Positions 8,862 through 18,724 of a DNA stretch of 64,000 nt are shown here, in pieces. A model generated the notes under the pieces. It saw only the letters and a list, made by a program, of their open reading frames with translations, was not told the DNA's origin and made no database searches. Position numbers and translations under genes: made by a program. Within the stretch, counting starts at the first letter, position 1. Every line of letters begins with the position of its first letter. Source of the stretch: Hyphomicrobium sp. (GTDB lineage: Bacteria > Pseudomonadota > Alphaproteobacteria > Rhizobiales > Hyphomicrobiaceae); the NCBI GenBank assembly GCA_016793445.1, contig JAEUME010000009.1, positions 1-64,000 of the forward strand. Direction: 5' to 3'.

Positions 8862-8886
8862 AGTCGCGTAGACATTCCAAGACCAT

Positions 8887-8926
8887 CGAAAGGGTTCCGC
8901 TAACGCGAGAGCCCTTTCGCTTTTTT
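8887..8926 (+). terminator. Rho-independent terminator after ndk
   Basis: An 11-base stem CGAAAGGGTTC / GAGCCCTTTCG (one G-T wobble) with an 11-base loop is followed by C and six T. It lies 25 bases after the ndk stop. Confidence 0.9.
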
Positions 8927-8959
8927 CGTGCGGCTTGCAACGCGAGCCAGCCCTATAAA

Positions 8960-10273
8960 TCAAAGAGGCGCGCCCTGCCACTCAAGCTCGCCGGCGTCGA
9001 GGGCGCGCTGCAGTTTGTCTTCGTCGATCGCGTTCTCCATCTTGCCGACGACGATGGTGGCCACACCGTTGCCGATCAGGTTGGTGAGGGCGCGCGCCTC
9101 CGACATGAAGCGGTCGATGCCGAGGATGAGGGCAAGCGACGCCACCGGAATCGTGTGCGTGCTTGCGAGCGTCGCGGCCAGTGTCACAAAGCCCGCTCCC
9201 GTCACGCCGGCCGCGCCTTTGGACGTCAGCAGCAGGACGCCAAGAATACCGAGCTGCTGGGCAAGCGTCAGGTCCGTGTTGGTCGCCTGCGCCAGGAACA
9301 AAGCCGCCATGGTGAGGTAGATGGACGTTCCATCGAGGTTGAAGGAATAGCCGGTCGGAATGACGAGACCGACGATGCTCCTGTCAACGCCGGCGCGTTC
9401 CAACTTGGTCATGATACGCGGCAACACGCTCTCTGAAGATGACGTACCAAGAACGATGAGCAACTCTTCACGGATCAAGCGAATGAACTTGAGAATCGAG
9501 AAGCCATAGAACCGGGCGATCGTGCCGAGCACCAGAAAGATGAAGATGAGGCAGGTCAGATAAAAGGCGCCCATCAGAAAGGCGAGGCTTTTGAGACTTT
9601 CCAGGCCGTATTTTCCAATCGTGAATGCCATTGCGCCGAATGCGCCAATGGGGGCCAGGCGCATGATATAGCCGACGATCTTGAAGAGAACCGCTGCGAT
9701 CGTTTCGATCAGGGCAAGGAGTGGCTCTCCATGGGGGCCGAGCGCCTGCAAGCCGAAAGCAAACAACAGCGCCAGCAGCAGCACCTGCAAAATGTTTCCA
9801 TCGGCGAAGGCGCCGACGAACGTCGAAGGGATGATGTCGAGAATGAAATGAACGATGGTTTGCTGTTCGGATTGGGCGACATAGGTCTGGAGACCCTTCG
9901 TATCGAGCGCAGCGATGTCGACATTCATGCCTGCCCCTGGCTGCAGGATATTCGACACGGCCATACCGACGATGAGCGCCAGCGTCGTGACGATCTCGAA
10001 GTAGACGAGGGCCCTGAAACCCACCCGCCCGACTTGGCGCATGTCGCGCATGGCGGCAATGCCATGGACCACCGTCACGAAGATCACAGGGGCAATGATC
10101 ATTTTGATGAGTTTGATGAAACCGTCGCCGAGTGGCTTCATCGCTTCGCCCGTCTCGGGGGCGAAATATCCGAGCGCGACACCGACGCTGATTGCGATCA
10201 GGACCTGAACATAAAGGTTTTTGTAGAAGGGTGGCGCACGCTCGGTTCCGGTGGAGCTGCTGGAGATGGCCAT
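8960..10273 (-). CDS. dctA: C4-dicarboxylate / amino acid:cation symporter
   Basis: A 437-residue DAACS-family (SLC1-like) transporter that imports succinate, fumarate and malate with protons or sodium. Features of DctA are the N-terminal [20 protein letters not shown] helix, [16 protein letters not shown], the serine-rich re-entrant loop [13 protein letters not shown] (HP1), [18 protein letters not shown] (TM7) and [19 protein letters not shown] (HP2). The NLDGT metal/substrate site is intact. It is convergent with ndk and alone in its transcript. I saw no sigma-54 promoter or dctBD genes nearby, so regulation may differ from the rhizobial paradigm. Related glutamate/aspartate carriers cannot be excluded. 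Confidence 0.93.
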   Translation of the reverse strand: MAISSSSTGTERAPPFYKNLYVQVLIAISVGVALGYFAPETGEAMKPLGDGFIKLIKMIIAPVIFVTVVHGIAAMRDMRQVGRVGFRALVYFEIVTTLALIVGMAVSNILQPGAGMNVDIAALDTKGLQTYVAQSEQQTIVHFILDIIPSTFVGAFADGNILQVLLLALLFAFGLQALGPHGEPLLALIETIAAVLFKIVGYIMRLAPIGAFGAMAFTIGKYGLESLKSLAFLMGAFYLTCLIFIFLVLGTIARFYGFSILKFIRLIREELLIVLGTSSSESVLPRIMTKLERAGVDRSIVGLVIPTGYSFNLDGTSIYLTMAALFLAQATNTDLTLAQQLGILGVLLLTSKGAAGVTGAGFVTLAATLASTHTIPVASLALILGIDRFMSEARALTNLIGNGVATIVVGKMENAIDEDKLQRALDAGELEWQGAPL

Positions 10274-10609
10274 GGTCGCTGCCGTCCTTCCCTATGCCCT
10301 TGTCGTCGTCGCAATTGCTCGCAAGTTTGACGCCGTACCTGTTTCATCGCCTCGCCGCGATGAGCCAATTTGGAATCTTTGCGCTGGCGTTGCTTTTTCG
10401 TCACAAATATCGGCAGGCTGCAAACCTTTTGGAGGAAGCTGTGCGATCCACGGGCGGCCGTTGCCAAAATTGCGGGCAGACGTTTTCAAAGGTGGCATGC
10501 TATCGAAAGGTGAACGCGGGTGACGGGGCCAGTGATGGTGCCGGAGCACGCCGGGTCTGGCCGTCTCATGGGGCGGGTTGGTTGGAAATCCACACAAGAG
10601 TCGTACGCA
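10274..10609. other. Divergent intergenic region dctA / coiled-coil gene
   Basis: These 336 bases should hold both promoters. I see no credible gene, no -24/-12 element and no clear operator. The frame of the coiled-coil gene remains open to 10520 but lacks family-like sequence there. Confidence 0.4.
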
Positions 10610-11899
10610 ATGGTTGAGCTTCCGCATTTCTTCGGTCTGGACTTCTCCGTTGCCTCCTCCTGGCTCGTTGCCGGGTTCTTCGCCGGTGTCGTGCTGACCT
10701 GGCTCTGGCGGGCTTTGCGAGGGCGACGCGCAAAGGCCGTGGCCGCGGCTCAGATCGCCGAGATACAGGGCATTCTGGAGACGTCGCGCGCCGAGCATCA
10801 GTCCGAGGTCGCGCGGATGTCGTCGGACGCGCGCAGCTACGAGATCGCGCTCGCCGATGCAGAACGCCGGGCTGGGCAGTCGCGTGGCGAGGCGACGTCG
10901 TTGCGCGCGGAGGCCGGACGTCTGGCGCAGCTGGAACTTTCCTCGCGCAACGAGTTGCTCGAGGTTGACAAGCAGTTGGCCAAGCTGCGTACCGATCTGC
11001 AGTGGGCGCAGAGCCAAACGGGAAATGCCACGCAGGAGCAGGCGAGCCTGGTCCAGCGCGTGCGCGCGGCGGCGGAAGATCTTGCGACCGCGCGTACCGC
11101 CGCAGAGCTCAAGGACGCCGAGATCGCTCGACTGATTAATGAGCTACAGTGGGTGCAATCCAAAACGGCGACTCTGGAGCAGGAGAAGGTCAGCTCCGGG
11201 CTGGACGCGGCGCGTTTAGGCAAGAGCAAGGAGGCGGAGATCGCCCGGCTTCAGGATGAGCTCGGCAGCGCGCGCACGCATATCGACAGACTTCAAGACG
11301 ATGTCGCAGGCCACGCTCAGGCTTTGACCTCATCCCAGTCGAGCTACGACGCGACCTGGAAAGATCTGACCTATACGCGCAACCTCGCCTCCTGGCAGGC
11401 CAGCGAGGTCGACCGGCTGCGCAACCTCATCACCATGTTCGAAAGCGACGTGGCGGCCAAAACGCAGGAGTTGGGCGCGCTGCAGAATCAGTACGCTGGT
11501 CTCAAGGCTAGGCTTGGCCCACGGCGCAAGGGCCTTGGCGGAGCCAAGAGCCGTCTCGCCTATTTTCGCCGCCAAGGCACGAATGGAACCTCGGCCGATG
11601 TCCACGCGCACGCCAAAGGCAACGGGAAACTCGCGTTTGCGCACCCGGTCCGGGACGCCAGCATGAAGACCCGCCGTGGCAAGGCCTACAAACTCGGTAA
11701 GGCCTATTCGGCGGGCGGCCGCGGGGCAAAGAAAGCGGGCGTTATCCAGATTCATGTGCCTTCGCGAACCCGCGTGGGAGCCGGTGAGATCGCCGATCTG
11801 AAGGCCAAGCTGGCGGAACTTGCGCAGGAAGCTGAGAAGTATCGCCGGTTGCGCGATGCGGTTCACGTCGCCAACCGCATCGCGGACGATTCGGTCTAA
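10610..11899 (+). CDS. Membrane-anchored coiled-coil protein of unknown function
   Basis: A 429-residue protein. One N-terminal membrane helix (about residues 15-37, SWLVAGFFAGVVLTWLW) is followed by an alanine-, glutamate- and arginine-rich coiled coil from about 45 to 305, then a basic Gly/Lys-rich region (about 310-385) and a short C-terminal helix. Two copies of a unit reading LQW-x-QS-x-T occur about 60 residues apart (DLQWAQSQTGNATQEQ and ELQWVQSKTATLEQEK). The frame is open to 10520, but the ATG at 10610 immediately precedes the membrane segment. I recognise no family. A structural or envelope-tethering role is only a guess. Confidence 0.75.
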   Translation: MVELPHFFGLDFSVASSWLVAGFFAGVVLTWLWRALRGRRAKAVAAAQIAEIQGILETSRAEHQSEVARMSSDARSYEIALADAERRAGQSRGEATSLRAEAGRLAQLELSSRNELLEVDKQLAKLRTDLQWAQSQTGNATQEQASLVQRVRAAAEDLATARTAAELKDAEIARLINELQWVQSKTATLEQEKVSSGLDAARLGKSKEAEIARLQDELGSARTHIDRLQDDVAGHAQALTSSQSSYDATWKDLTYTRNLASWQASEVDRLRNLITMFESDVAAKTQELGALQNQYAGLKARLGPRRKGLGGAKSRLAYFRRQGTNGTSADVHAHAKGNGKLAFAHPVRDASMKTRRGKAYKLGKAYSAGGRGAKKAGVIQIHVPSRTRVGAGEIADLKAKLAELAQEAEKYRRLRDAVHVANRIADDSV

Positions 11900-11944
11900 G
11901 CGAGGCTGGCGTTCAGACGGCCGCTCTCATACGGCTATGGCAAG

Positions 11945-11973
11945 AAAAAAGGCCCGTGTAGCGCGGGCCTTTT
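11945..11973. terminator. Bidirectional terminator
   Basis: Six A, GGCCCG, a 7-base loop, CGGGCC, then four T. The symmetric A and T tracts allow it to stop both the coiled-coil transcript and the convergent P450 transcript. Confidence 0.9.
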
Positions 11974-12001
11974 GTTCGTTCACGTCTCGTCCCGGTGACG
12001 C

Positions 12002-13363
12002 TTAGCTCAATTCGCGGATCCGGAAGGGCAGGCCGCCCTTTGGCGTCAGCGTCACGGTGGCGTTGATGCGAGCGGGGTCTAGCCCGGCGTATTCCGGCCG
12101 GAAACGGCGCAGAAGGATCGAGAGGGCCAGTGTGTTTTCCACCTGGCTCATCGCGCCGCCGATGCATGAGCGCTTGCCCGCGCCGAACGGGATGTAGGAG
12201 TATTTGACCTGCTTCTTGGCGGCGCCACCCATCCAGCGTTCGGGCCGGAATTCCTCCGGTTCGGGCCAGAATTTTGGATTGTGGTGTGCGCCATAGGCGA
12301 ACAGCGTGACGCGATCGCCGGCCTTGATCTCTTTGCCGCCAATCACGTCGTCCTTGGTGGCAACACGAATGAGGCCCCACACCGGCGGATAGACGCGCAT
12401 CGTTTCCTGGATGATCGCACGTGTGTAGGCCAATGCAGAATAGTCGGCCGCAGTCGGCTCGCGATCGCCGAACACGGCGACACTTTCGGCACGGATGCGC
12501 TCGGCCATCTCCGGTTTGCGCGAAACTTCATACAGCGCCCAGGCGAGCGTCAGCGCCGTCGTCTCCGTGCCGGCCCACAGGTACTGCTTGATCTCGTCAA
12601 GGCCCTGCTGGCGATCGAATTCAGGTACGTTTGGATCGGCGACCGCATCCTCGATCAGCTTCAGCAGCGTGCGTTCACGATCCTCGCGCGGATTGGCGGC
12701 AATGACTGAGGGAGGTACGCTGACCCAGGCTTCAACAGCCTTGGCAGCGTCTTCCTGGCTGAGTTCGAACACTTCACCCGCCTGCATGCGCAAGCGGATA
12801 TCGCGATGGTTCATCACGTCCGTGTAGGTCTTCACGCACTTGAAGACGACATGCGGATTGAAGGGCATGTCGCGGTCGAACAGTGCCTTGCAGATCATGT
12901 CGGCGGCGAGCGTCCAGGTCTGCTCGACCATTTCAAAGGTCTCGCCAGACTTCGCAAGCTTCGCCCAGATATCCATCTTGGCCTGAATGGCCTTGATGAA
13001 ATACGGGATATACTCGGCGAACATATCGGGATGAAACGCCGGCTGCTGGGGCATGCGGATCTTCTGCCAGAGCGCGCCGTCATTGGTGATCATCGACTTG
13101 CCGAAGATCGGTTTCAGGCCGTCAAAGTATTTGACGTAGTTGTCGACCTTGGTGACGAGGACATGCTTGAAGTACTCTGGCTCGGATATGAAGACGATCC
13201 GCTGATTAGCCAAGTTGACCGGAATAACGGGCCCATAGCGGTCCGTCATGTGCATGAGGATGCGCATCGGGTTCTCGGGGTCTCCGCGCAGCAGCGGGGC
13301 CAGCTTGAACCAGATTGAATTTTCTTCGCCGAGACCTTGGGCGTGGCTCGCGGCAGTTGTCAT
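12002..13363 (-). CDS. Cytochrome P450
   Basis: A 453-residue haem-thiolate monooxygenase. The I-helix oxygen-binding motif AGTETT is at 264-269, the K-helix ExxR is E320/R323 (ETMR), the PERW motif is near 374, and the haem loop FGAGKRSCIG has its Cys ligand at 400. The overall form resembles CYP4/CYP102-like sequences (FRPERWMGG, YIPFGAGKRSC) rather than small bacterial class I P450s. There is no membrane anchor. No ferredoxin or reductase gene is adjacent, so redox partners must be encoded elsewhere. Fatty acids or other hydrophobic compounds are plausible substrates, by family inference only. Confidence 0.95.
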   Translation of the reverse strand: MTTAASHAQGLGEENSIWFKLAPLLRGDPENPMRILMHMTDRYGPVIPVNLANQRIVFISEPEYFKHVLVTKVDNYVKYFDGLKPIFGKSMITNDGALWQKIRMPQQPAFHPDMFAEYIPYFIKAIQAKMDIWAKLAKSGETFEMVEQTWTLAADMICKALFDRDMPFNPHVVFKCVKTYTDVMNHRDIRLRMQAGEVFELSQEDAAKAVEAWVSVPPSVIAANPREDRERTLLKLIEDAVADPNVPEFDRQQGLDEIKQYLWAGTETTALTLAWALYEVSRKPEMAERIRAESVAVFGDREPTAADYSALAYTRAIIQETMRVYPPVWGLIRVATKDDVIGGKEIKAGDRVTLFAYGAHHNPKFWPEPEEFRPERWMGGAAKKQVKYSYIPFGAGKRSCIGGAMSQVENTLALSILLRRFRPEYAGLDPARINATVTLTPKGGLPFRIRELS

Positions 13364-13630
13364 GTTCGCTCGTCTCCTAAGGCCGTTGTGCCGCGGTCAA
13401 AGCCCCGCGGCGATCGCCGCGCATAATCGGTTGGGTCGTGCCGGCCTGGCTTGGCCTTGATTGCAATATTGAGCAGTCGCGCTTTCCCTGTATCAGGTTC
13501 GTGTCAGACCCCCACCGGATCAGGGCGCGCGCCCGGATAATACGAGGCGGCGGAGCCATGTCTACGCGGCGGGTGCGCCGGCTCGGTCATGACCAGTGGA
13601 TGACCCGACGCTCAGGTTTGGCTTAGCGCC

Positions 13631-14320
13631 TCAGCCAAGCATTGGCGAGTAGAGCGCAGGCGCAAGGTTAACTTCTTCTCGTATAACGACTTTTTCTGCC
13701 TCTACGACAGCTTTTCCGGACGCTATCAGAGCCAGTGCGGCAGGGTAAAGGTGATGCTCTGCGGCAAGGACGCGCGCGGCTAAATCTTCCGCAGTGTCGC
13801 TTGAAAGCACCGGCACGGCAGCCTGACCCACAATAGGCCCCGTGTCCATCTCAAGCCGCATGAAGTGGACTGTACAACCAGCAACCTTTACACCTGCGTC
13901 GATGGCGCGTTGGTGGGTGTCGAGGCCGGGAAAAGCCGGCAGCAAAGATGGATGGATATTCAATTGCTTGTCGCGCCAGCGGTCGATGAAGCCACCGGTC
14001 AGCATGCGCATGAAACCGGCGCAGCAGATCAGCTCTGTGCCCAAGTTCATGAGGATGCTATGCAACCTGGCCTCGAAGGCGGTGCGCGTGGCGAACTGTT
14101 TGTGGTCGAGCGCGATGGCGCAAATACCATGATCCGCCGCCCAGTTGAGTCCGGCGGCTTCCGGCCGGTTGGAGATCACGGCCGCGATCTCAGCCGGGTA
14201 ACCGGGGGCCCGTGCGGCCTCCGCCAGCGCCACCATGTTGGAGCCGCGTCCGGAGATGAGAATGGAAACGCGCTTCTTTGGCGGGGGGGCCGTCCCGCCT
14301 GCCGTAGGGGATTGGGTCAT
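13631..14320 (-). CDS. purN: Phosphoribosylglycinamide formyltransferase
   Basis: A 229-residue GAR transformylase, the third step of purine synthesis, which uses 10-formyl-tetrahydrofolate. ISGRGSNM binds the GAR phosphate. Catalytic Asn and His lie in LNIHPSLLPAFPG, and the catalytic Asp is in MDTGPIVGQAAVPV. The ATG at 14320 precedes a short Pro/Lys leader. The frame extends upstream to 14587 only by overlapping the GST gene. purN is normally adjacent to purM; here about 3 kb of glutathione S-transferase, TetR and DUF599 genes separate them. Confidence 0.97.
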   Translation of the reverse strand: MTQSPTAGGTAPPPKKRVSILISGRGSNMVALAEAARAPGYPAEIAAVISNRPEAAGLNWAADHGICAIALDHKQFATRTAFEARLHSILMNLGTELICCAGFMRMLTGGFIDRWRDKQLNIHPSLLPAFPGLDTHQRAIDAGVKVAGCTVHFMRLEMDTGPIVGQAAVPVLSSDTAEDLAARVLAAEHHLYPAALALIASGKAVVEAEKVVIREEVNLAPALYSPMLG

Positions 14321-14406
14321 GGCGGCTCGCTTAGCATGCGCTGGGCACAGCCGCCAGACGTGCCAGGGTGGTGCACGCCCGGCGCCCGTGGGAAGTCCTG
14401 GAGCCG

Positions 14407-15069
14407 CTACTTCACGTTGACGATCTTCTTGGCCATGGAGAGCGTATCTTCTGGATTGAATGGCTCGGGAACCAGGATGCCTTTCTGGCATGCCGGCTTG
14501 GCGGCCATGATGTCCATCCAGCGCTTCAGATTTGGAAGATCGTCGATCTCCACGCCCGCCCAGTAGTGGATGCGCACCCAGGCCCAATGCGCGATATCGG
14601 CGATCGAGTAATCATCGACAAGGTATTCGTGGTCGGCAAGCCGCGTATCGAGCACGGTGTAAAGCCGCTTGGTTTCATTCTGATAGCGCGCGATCACGGC
14701 GGGAAGCTTCTCGGGGAAATAGCGATAAAAGACGTTGGCCTGGCCCTGCATGGGCCCTACGCCGCCCATCTGGAACATCAGCCACTGGATGACCTGAGAG
14801 CGCTTCTTCTTTTCAGTGGGCAGGAGCCGTCCTGCCTTCTCTGCCAGATAGATCATGATGGCGCCCGACTCGAACACGGCAAAGTTGTCCTCGTCGCGGT
14901 CCACGATGGTCGGGATGCGCCCGTTGGGATTGATTTTGAGATACTCTGGTTTTTTCTGATCTCCTTCACCGAGCCTGATGTAGTGCGTCTCGTAAGGCAG
15001 AGCGAGCTCTTCCAGCGTAATGGAGGCCTTCCAGCCGTTGGGCGTGGTGGAGGTGTAAAGGTCGATCAT
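14407..15069 (-). CDS. Glutathione S-transferase (YfcG/Ure2p-like)
   Basis: A 220-residue protein with an N-terminal thioredoxin-like GSH-binding domain (residues 1-85: [20 protein letters not shown], the cis-Pro in NGRIPTI, and [13 protein letters not shown] as the SNAIL-like motif). A helical C-terminal domain follows (about 92-205; the [16 protein letters not shown] stretch has the conserved N-cap Asp). The Thr/Asn-rich active site STTPNGWK matches the YfcG/Ure2p group, which shows disulfide-bond reductase activity. It is the second gene of a GST pair, 37 bases downstream of the other. The substrate is unknown. Confidence 0.93.
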   Translation of the reverse strand: MIDLYTSTTPNGWKASITLEELALPYETHYIRLGEGDQKKPEYLKINPNGRIPTIVDRDEDNFAVFESGAIMIYLAEKAGRLLPTEKKKRSQVIQWLMFQMGGVGPMQGQANVFYRYFPEKLPAVIARYQNETKRLYTVLDTRLADHEYLVDDYSIADIAHWAWVRIHYWAGVEIDDLPNLKRWMDIMAAKPACQKGILVPEPFNPEDTLSMAKKIVNVK

Positions 15070-15106
15070 GTCCTGTTCTTTCGATGTTGTGTAACGTTGA
15101 TCGTGT

Positions 15107-15748
15107 TCATACGCTCGCGGCCGCTGATGGCCGTGCGGAGACCTCCTTGTGCCAGCGCGTTACGCTCGGGCATTCCTGGGGGATTGACATGCCCGCAAAG
15201 AGGGCGAAGTCGACCGCGCATAGGTTGGTGATGTCAGCGAAAGTGAAGCGATCTCCCGCCATGAAGCGGTTCTTGCCCAGTTGTCCCTCGATCTTGCGAA
15301 GATAGCGCATCACCCTTTGTTTGCCACGGTTGATAAGCGCCGGGATTTGAACAACGGCCTCGTTGGGGAATCCAGGCAGTGCGCGGTCATGGAATACCTC
15401 CATCGCATTGCGAACGACCTCGGCGGTGCCGACAATGCCTTCGTCGTAGCCGGGACGTTCCCACATTGTAACGAAGGCGCGTTCGAGGGGCGTTGCGCCG
15501 AGCAGGTTGGGCTCAGGGTGGAGTTCCTCGAAATACTTCACGATGGCTAGCGCCTCGCTGAAGCGCGTTCCATCATCCAGTTCCAGCACAGGCACCATGG
15601 CTGAAGGCCACATGTCTATGAAGGACGGCTGCAGCTTCATGCCGTCGCCGATCACTTCCGAAATGCCCGGAAGATCCAAGCCTTTCTCGAGAATGAACAT
15701 GCGTACGCGCCGGCAGTTGGGTGCGAACTGCCAATTGTACAGCTTCAT
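15107..15748 (-). CDS. Glutathione S-transferase family protein
   Basis: A 213-residue GST. The N-terminal domain begins [20 protein letters not shown], with a possible catalytic Asn or Cys at the helix start, a cis-Pro in AMVPVLE and [13 protein letters not shown] as the GSH gamma-Glu motif. In the C-terminal domain, [14 protein letters not shown] holds the conserved Asp N-cap. I chose the ATG at 15748 over an upstream start at 15778 because it begins the thioredoxin fold and is preceded by GGGAGG. It is divergent from the tetR gene by 71 bases and is therefore the likely target of that regulator. Confidence 0.92.
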   Translation of the reverse strand: MKLYNWQFAPNCRRVRMFILEKGLDLPGISEVIGDGMKLQPSFIDMWPSAMVPVLELDDGTRFSEALAIVKYFEELHPEPNLLGATPLERAFVTMWERPGYDEGIVGTAEVVRNAMEVFHDRALPGFPNEAVVQIPALINRGKQRVMRYLRKIEGQLGKNRFMAGDRFTFADITNLCAVDFALFAGMSIPQECPSVTRWHKEVSARPSAAASV

Positions 15749-15802
15749 GATGGCCTCCCTTCGAAATGCAGCCATCAAAGGCTGCTTGTAATTTTATTCT
15801 GG

Positions 15803-15859
15803 TCAGTACAATATTTGGCATGACCCATTCAGGCAAGAATAAAGAACAGATCAGTACAA
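15803..15859. promoter_or_regulatory. Candidate TetR operator repeats
   Basis: The nonamer TCAGTACAA occurs at 15803-15811 and again at 15851-15859, the same way round. The first copy lies between the divergent GST and tetR genes within CTGGTCAGTACAA; the second is just inside tetR. This placement fits autoregulation by the TetR protein but has not been shown. Confidence 0.35.
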
Positions 15860-16497
15860 AAATACGAGCGCGCGGCCGTCCGCGCGCCTTCGATCCGGCT
15901 GTTGCCGTCGATGCGGCGCAATCCGCGTTCCTGCGTAAGGGCTATGCCGCGACCACGCTCGATGATTTAAGCGAGGCTATGGGGATCAACCGTCCCAGCC
16001 TCTACGGCGCCTTTGGAAGCAAGGAAGACCTCTATGTACGCGCGCTTCAGGCCTACGCCGATCGCATGGCCACGTTGTTTGCGGCAGCCTTAAGAGAGGC
16101 TACCTTTTCCAAGGCCCTGAAGAAGTTGTACGCCACCGCGCTCGATGCCTACGTGGCCGACGATGGCGCGGTCGTGGGGTGCATGGTGGCGATCACGGCG
16201 GTGGCGGAGGCCGTGGAGGAGGATGGTATCCGCGCTCAAGCCAAAGCGATTATGGACAACATCGATCAACTCGTGGCGCAGCGTGTTTCGCGCGCGATTG
16301 CCGAAGGCGAGTTGTCCGGCGAAGTCAAGCCGCGTGCGTTCTCTCGCCTCGTTGTGGGCATGCTGCATTCTCTCGCGGTCCGCGCCCGCGCCGGCACCAG
16401 CCGAAAGGTGCTCGATGAGATGGCTGACGATGCCGTGCGATTGTTGGCTCACAGTAAAGCCCCTCTGGGCCCCGGCGTTCGCAATGCCCGGCCGTAA
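15820..16497 (+). CDS. TetR/AcrR family transcriptional regulator
   Basis: A 225-residue repressor-type protein. After a basic leader (RARGRPRAF) comes the helix-turn-helix at about 25-70 (AAQSAFLRKGYAATTLDDLS, then INRPSLYGAFGSKEDLY), which matches TetR_N. The C-terminal helices (about 85-210) form the ligand and dimer domain. The ATG at 15820 is close to the promoter; the frame is open to 15766 without family-like sequence. Its divergent arrangement with two glutathione S-transferase genes suggests that it controls them in response to an electrophile or aromatic ligand. Confidence 0.92.
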   Translation: MTHSGKNKEQISTKIRARGRPRAFDPAVAVDAAQSAFLRKGYAATTLDDLSEAMGINRPSLYGAFGSKEDLYVRALQAYADRMATLFAAALREATFSKALKKLYATALDAYVADDGAVVGCMVAITAVAEAVEEDGIRAQAKAIMDNIDQLVAQRVSRAIAEGELSGEVKPRAFSRLVVGMLHSLAVRARAGTSRKVLDEMADDAVRLLAHSKAPLGPGVRNARP

Positions 16498-16556
16498 TGA
16501 CAATTGGCCATCTTGAGCAAGCGCACTGAATTCCCGAGGTGCCCAGTTCAGGGCGA

Positions 16557-17264
16557 TCACCCCAGCTCTTCCTGCAGTTCTTCCTGCAGCGCCCGCAGCA
16601 TGGGTGAGTGGAATTCGCGCCGGTACATGACGATGGTGACGACGAGCGTCGAGACGATGCACACAATCGGGCCGATGAACCACGCCATCAGGGGAATCGA
16701 GAAGTAATAGGCGCGGATGCCGTTGTTGTAGCTCTCGCCCGCAAGCCACAGCACGCGTGAAGCCATGTCGGTGTAGTTTCGACGCGTTATCGCATCGGCG
16801 CTTGCGTTGGGCAGGCCCCCCACCAGGATGGAGAGCACATTGTACTGCCATGCCGACCAGGTGAATTTAAAGAAAGCATAAATGTAGACGAAGATGAGGA
16901 TGAGCGCCTTGATCTCGGCCAACCGCGTACCGGCTGGCGCCGCGTAGGGCAGCTGGGCGATCACCTCCGCAACCTTGGGAGCGGTGCCCAGCAGCGCCAC
17001 AAGGCCGCCCAGAATGAAGACTGTCGTTGAAGCGAAAAACAGTGCGCCGCGCAACAGGTTGGAGAGCAGCGCGGCATCCCCGATGTGGTTGTCGCGCTCG
17101 GTCATGCGCTCAACCCACCTCCTGCGAAATATTCGCATGATGGACAGGAGACTGGTTCGTTTGCCCGTAACGTTTTGCGCGAGGATGCCGTAGCCGACCC
17201 AGCACGCCGCAAAGAGCACGGCAGCTGCAATGTCGGCCAGGGCGACGTCGGTGGGAAGTGCCAT
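16557..17264 (-). CDS. DUF599 family membrane protein
   Basis: A 235-residue inner-membrane protein of DUF599, function unknown. Predicted hydrophobic segments lie at about 6-27, 75-100, 118-140 and 185-215. ERDNHIGDAALLSNLLRGALFFAST and the phrase WLAGESYNNGIRAYYFS are typical of the family. The ATG at 17264 begins MALPTDVALADI; a longer frame back to 17333 runs into an intergenic repeat and is rejected. It lies downstream of purM on the same strand and may be read from the purM transcript. Confidence 0.88.
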   Translation of the reverse strand: MALPTDVALADIAAAVLFAACWVGYGILAQNVTGKRTSLLSIMRIFRRRWVERMTERDNHIGDAALLSNLLRGALFFASTTVFILGGLVALLGTAPKVAEVIAQLPYAAPAGTRLAEIKALILIFVYIYAFFKFTWSAWQYNVLSILVGGLPNASADAITRRNYTDMASRVLWLAGESYNNGIRAYYFSIPLMAWFIGPIVCIVSTLVVTIVMYRREFHSPMLRALQEELQEELG

Positions 17265-17289
17265 GATCTGTCGTCCGTCCGGCTGCCAG

Positions 17290-17389
17290 AGTGCTTCCGG
17301 AAAAGTGGAAACCGGTTTTCCGACAAGAAGCACGACAAAACAAGAGCCCAGAGCCGTTCCGCAATTCCATCAAAGCCGGAACGGCTCTA
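17290..17389. repeat. Dispersed intergenic repeat, copy A, with 12-base hairpin
   Basis: Bases 17301-17332 are identical, in opposite orientation, to 43701-43732. A related diverged copy is at 28886-28928. The core contains the palindrome GGAAAACCGGTTTTCC-like arms around ACCGGT. Next to it is a perfect 12-base inverted repeat (AGAGCCGTTCCG at 17350-17361, CGGAACGGCTCT at 17377-17388) between purM and DUF599, which may stop or process the purM message. Confidence 0.85.
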
Positions 17390-18508
17390 GAAGGCGAGAC
17401 GGCCCTCGAACTTGACCGCGTTCGCCGTGCCTTTGCCTTTTGCGTCGGATTTTTCCCCTGTGGGAGCGATGACGTCGCCGATGACTGCCGGATTTTCGCC
17501 GGCGGCTTGCAGCGCCGCGATCACATCCCCCGCGCGCGCCTTATCTGCCACCACAACCATGCCGATGCCACAGTTGAAGGTGCGCAGCATTTCTGCGTCC
17601 ACCAGACGGCCCGCGCGTGCAAGCCAGCCGAAAATCGCCGGCGGCGCGACGCTGGACAGATCGATGCGGGCGGCCGCCGTCGTGGGCATGATGCGGGGGA
17701 TATTCTCGCTTAAGCCCCCGCCCGTGATGTGCGAGAGCGCTTTTATGGCCCCCGCCTGCCCCGAGCCGCCCGTCGAGCGGATCGCGGCTAGCAGCGGTTT
17801 GACATAGATGCGCGTGGGTGTGAGCAGGACGTCCGCCATGGATTGACCATGGGCGAACTGGTCGTCCCAGCCGATCTTCTCGCGGGCGACGAGCTTGCGC
17901 ACGAGGCTGTAGCCGTTGGAGTGCACGCCCGAGGAGGGCAGGCCAATGAGAACATCGCCGATGCTGATGTCGTTTCGCGGCAGGATTTCGCCGCGCTCCA
18001 CCGCGCCGACGGCAAAGCCCGCAAGATCATAGTCGCTTTCCCGGTACATGCCGGGCATCTCGGCGGTCTCGCCCCCGATCAGCGCGCATCCCGCCTGTTT
18101 GCAGCCCTCGGCGATGCCCGCGATGACATCGCGCGCAGCTCCGATCTCAAGCTTGCCAACCGCATAGTAGTCGAGGAAGAACAGCGGCTCGGCGCCCTGC
18201 ACGATGAGGTCGTTGACACACATGGCGACGAGGTCGATGCCGATGGTGTTGTGGCGGCGCGTCTCGATCGCAATCTTGAGTTTGGTGCCCACGCCGTCGT
18301 TGGCGGCCACGAGGATGGGGTCCTTAAACCCTGCGCGCCTCAGGTCGAACAGGCCGCCGAAGCCGCCCAGATCGACGTCCGCGCCCTTGCGGCTCGTTTC
18401 CTTCGCCAGGGGCTTGATAGCGCTGACCAGCGCGTTGCCAGCGTCGATGTCGACGCCTGCGTCGCGGTAGGTGATCGTCTCTTTGCCGCCGCCGTCGCCT
18501 TGAGTCAT
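17387..18508 (-). CDS. purM: Phosphoribosylformylglycinamidine cyclo-ligase
   Basis: A 373-residue AIR synthetase, step five of purine synthesis, which closes the imidazole ring of FGAM using [18 protein letters not shown] is the family N-terminus, [14 protein letters not shown] the ATP-site loop, and [14 protein letters not shown] and [13 protein letters not shown] are further signatures. The length is normal. The gene starts at ATG 18508, divergent from the DUF2066 gene over 216 bases. It is not adjacent to purN, which lies 3 kb away on the same strand. Confidence 0.98.
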   Translation of the reverse strand: MTQGDGGGKETITYRDAGVDIDAGNALVSAIKPLAKETSRKGADVDLGGFGGLFDLRRAGFKDPILVAANDGVGTKLKIAIETRRHNTIGIDLVAMCVNDLIVQGAEPLFFLDYYAVGKLEIGAARDVIAGIAEGCKQAGCALIGGETAEMPGMYRESDYDLAGFAVGAVERGEILPRNDISIGDVLIGLPSSGVHSNGYSLVRKLVAREKIGWDDQFAHGQSMADVLLTPTRIYVKPLLAAIRSTGGSGQAGAIKALSHITGGGLSENIPRIMPTTAAARIDLSSVAPPAIFGWLARAGRLVDAEMLRTFNCGIGMVVVADKARAGDVIAALQAAGENPAVIGDVIAPTGEKSDAKGKGTANAVKFEGRLAF

Positions 18509-18724
18509 CAGCTGTCGCCCTCATATGAGGAGGCAAACCCGCGAAGCATTTGAAGACCCCCGGTAAAACTCACTTTTGCCCCATTGCAATACTGAGATGC
18601 GGGTCGTAGCAGCTTGAAGGACGAGCGGCAACTCGTGCGCGCAAACACGTGGTAGATTAACGTGTCGACCGGGACTGCGATCTGAGCCCGGTAGGATTGA
18701 GCGCGTGTACGGGCAGGGAGGACG

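Noticed and set aside
16557..17333. A longer start for the DUF599 protein, with extra residues MLLVGKPVSTF at the front
   Set aside because: The extension translates the dispersed repeat; the family begins at the ATG at 17264.
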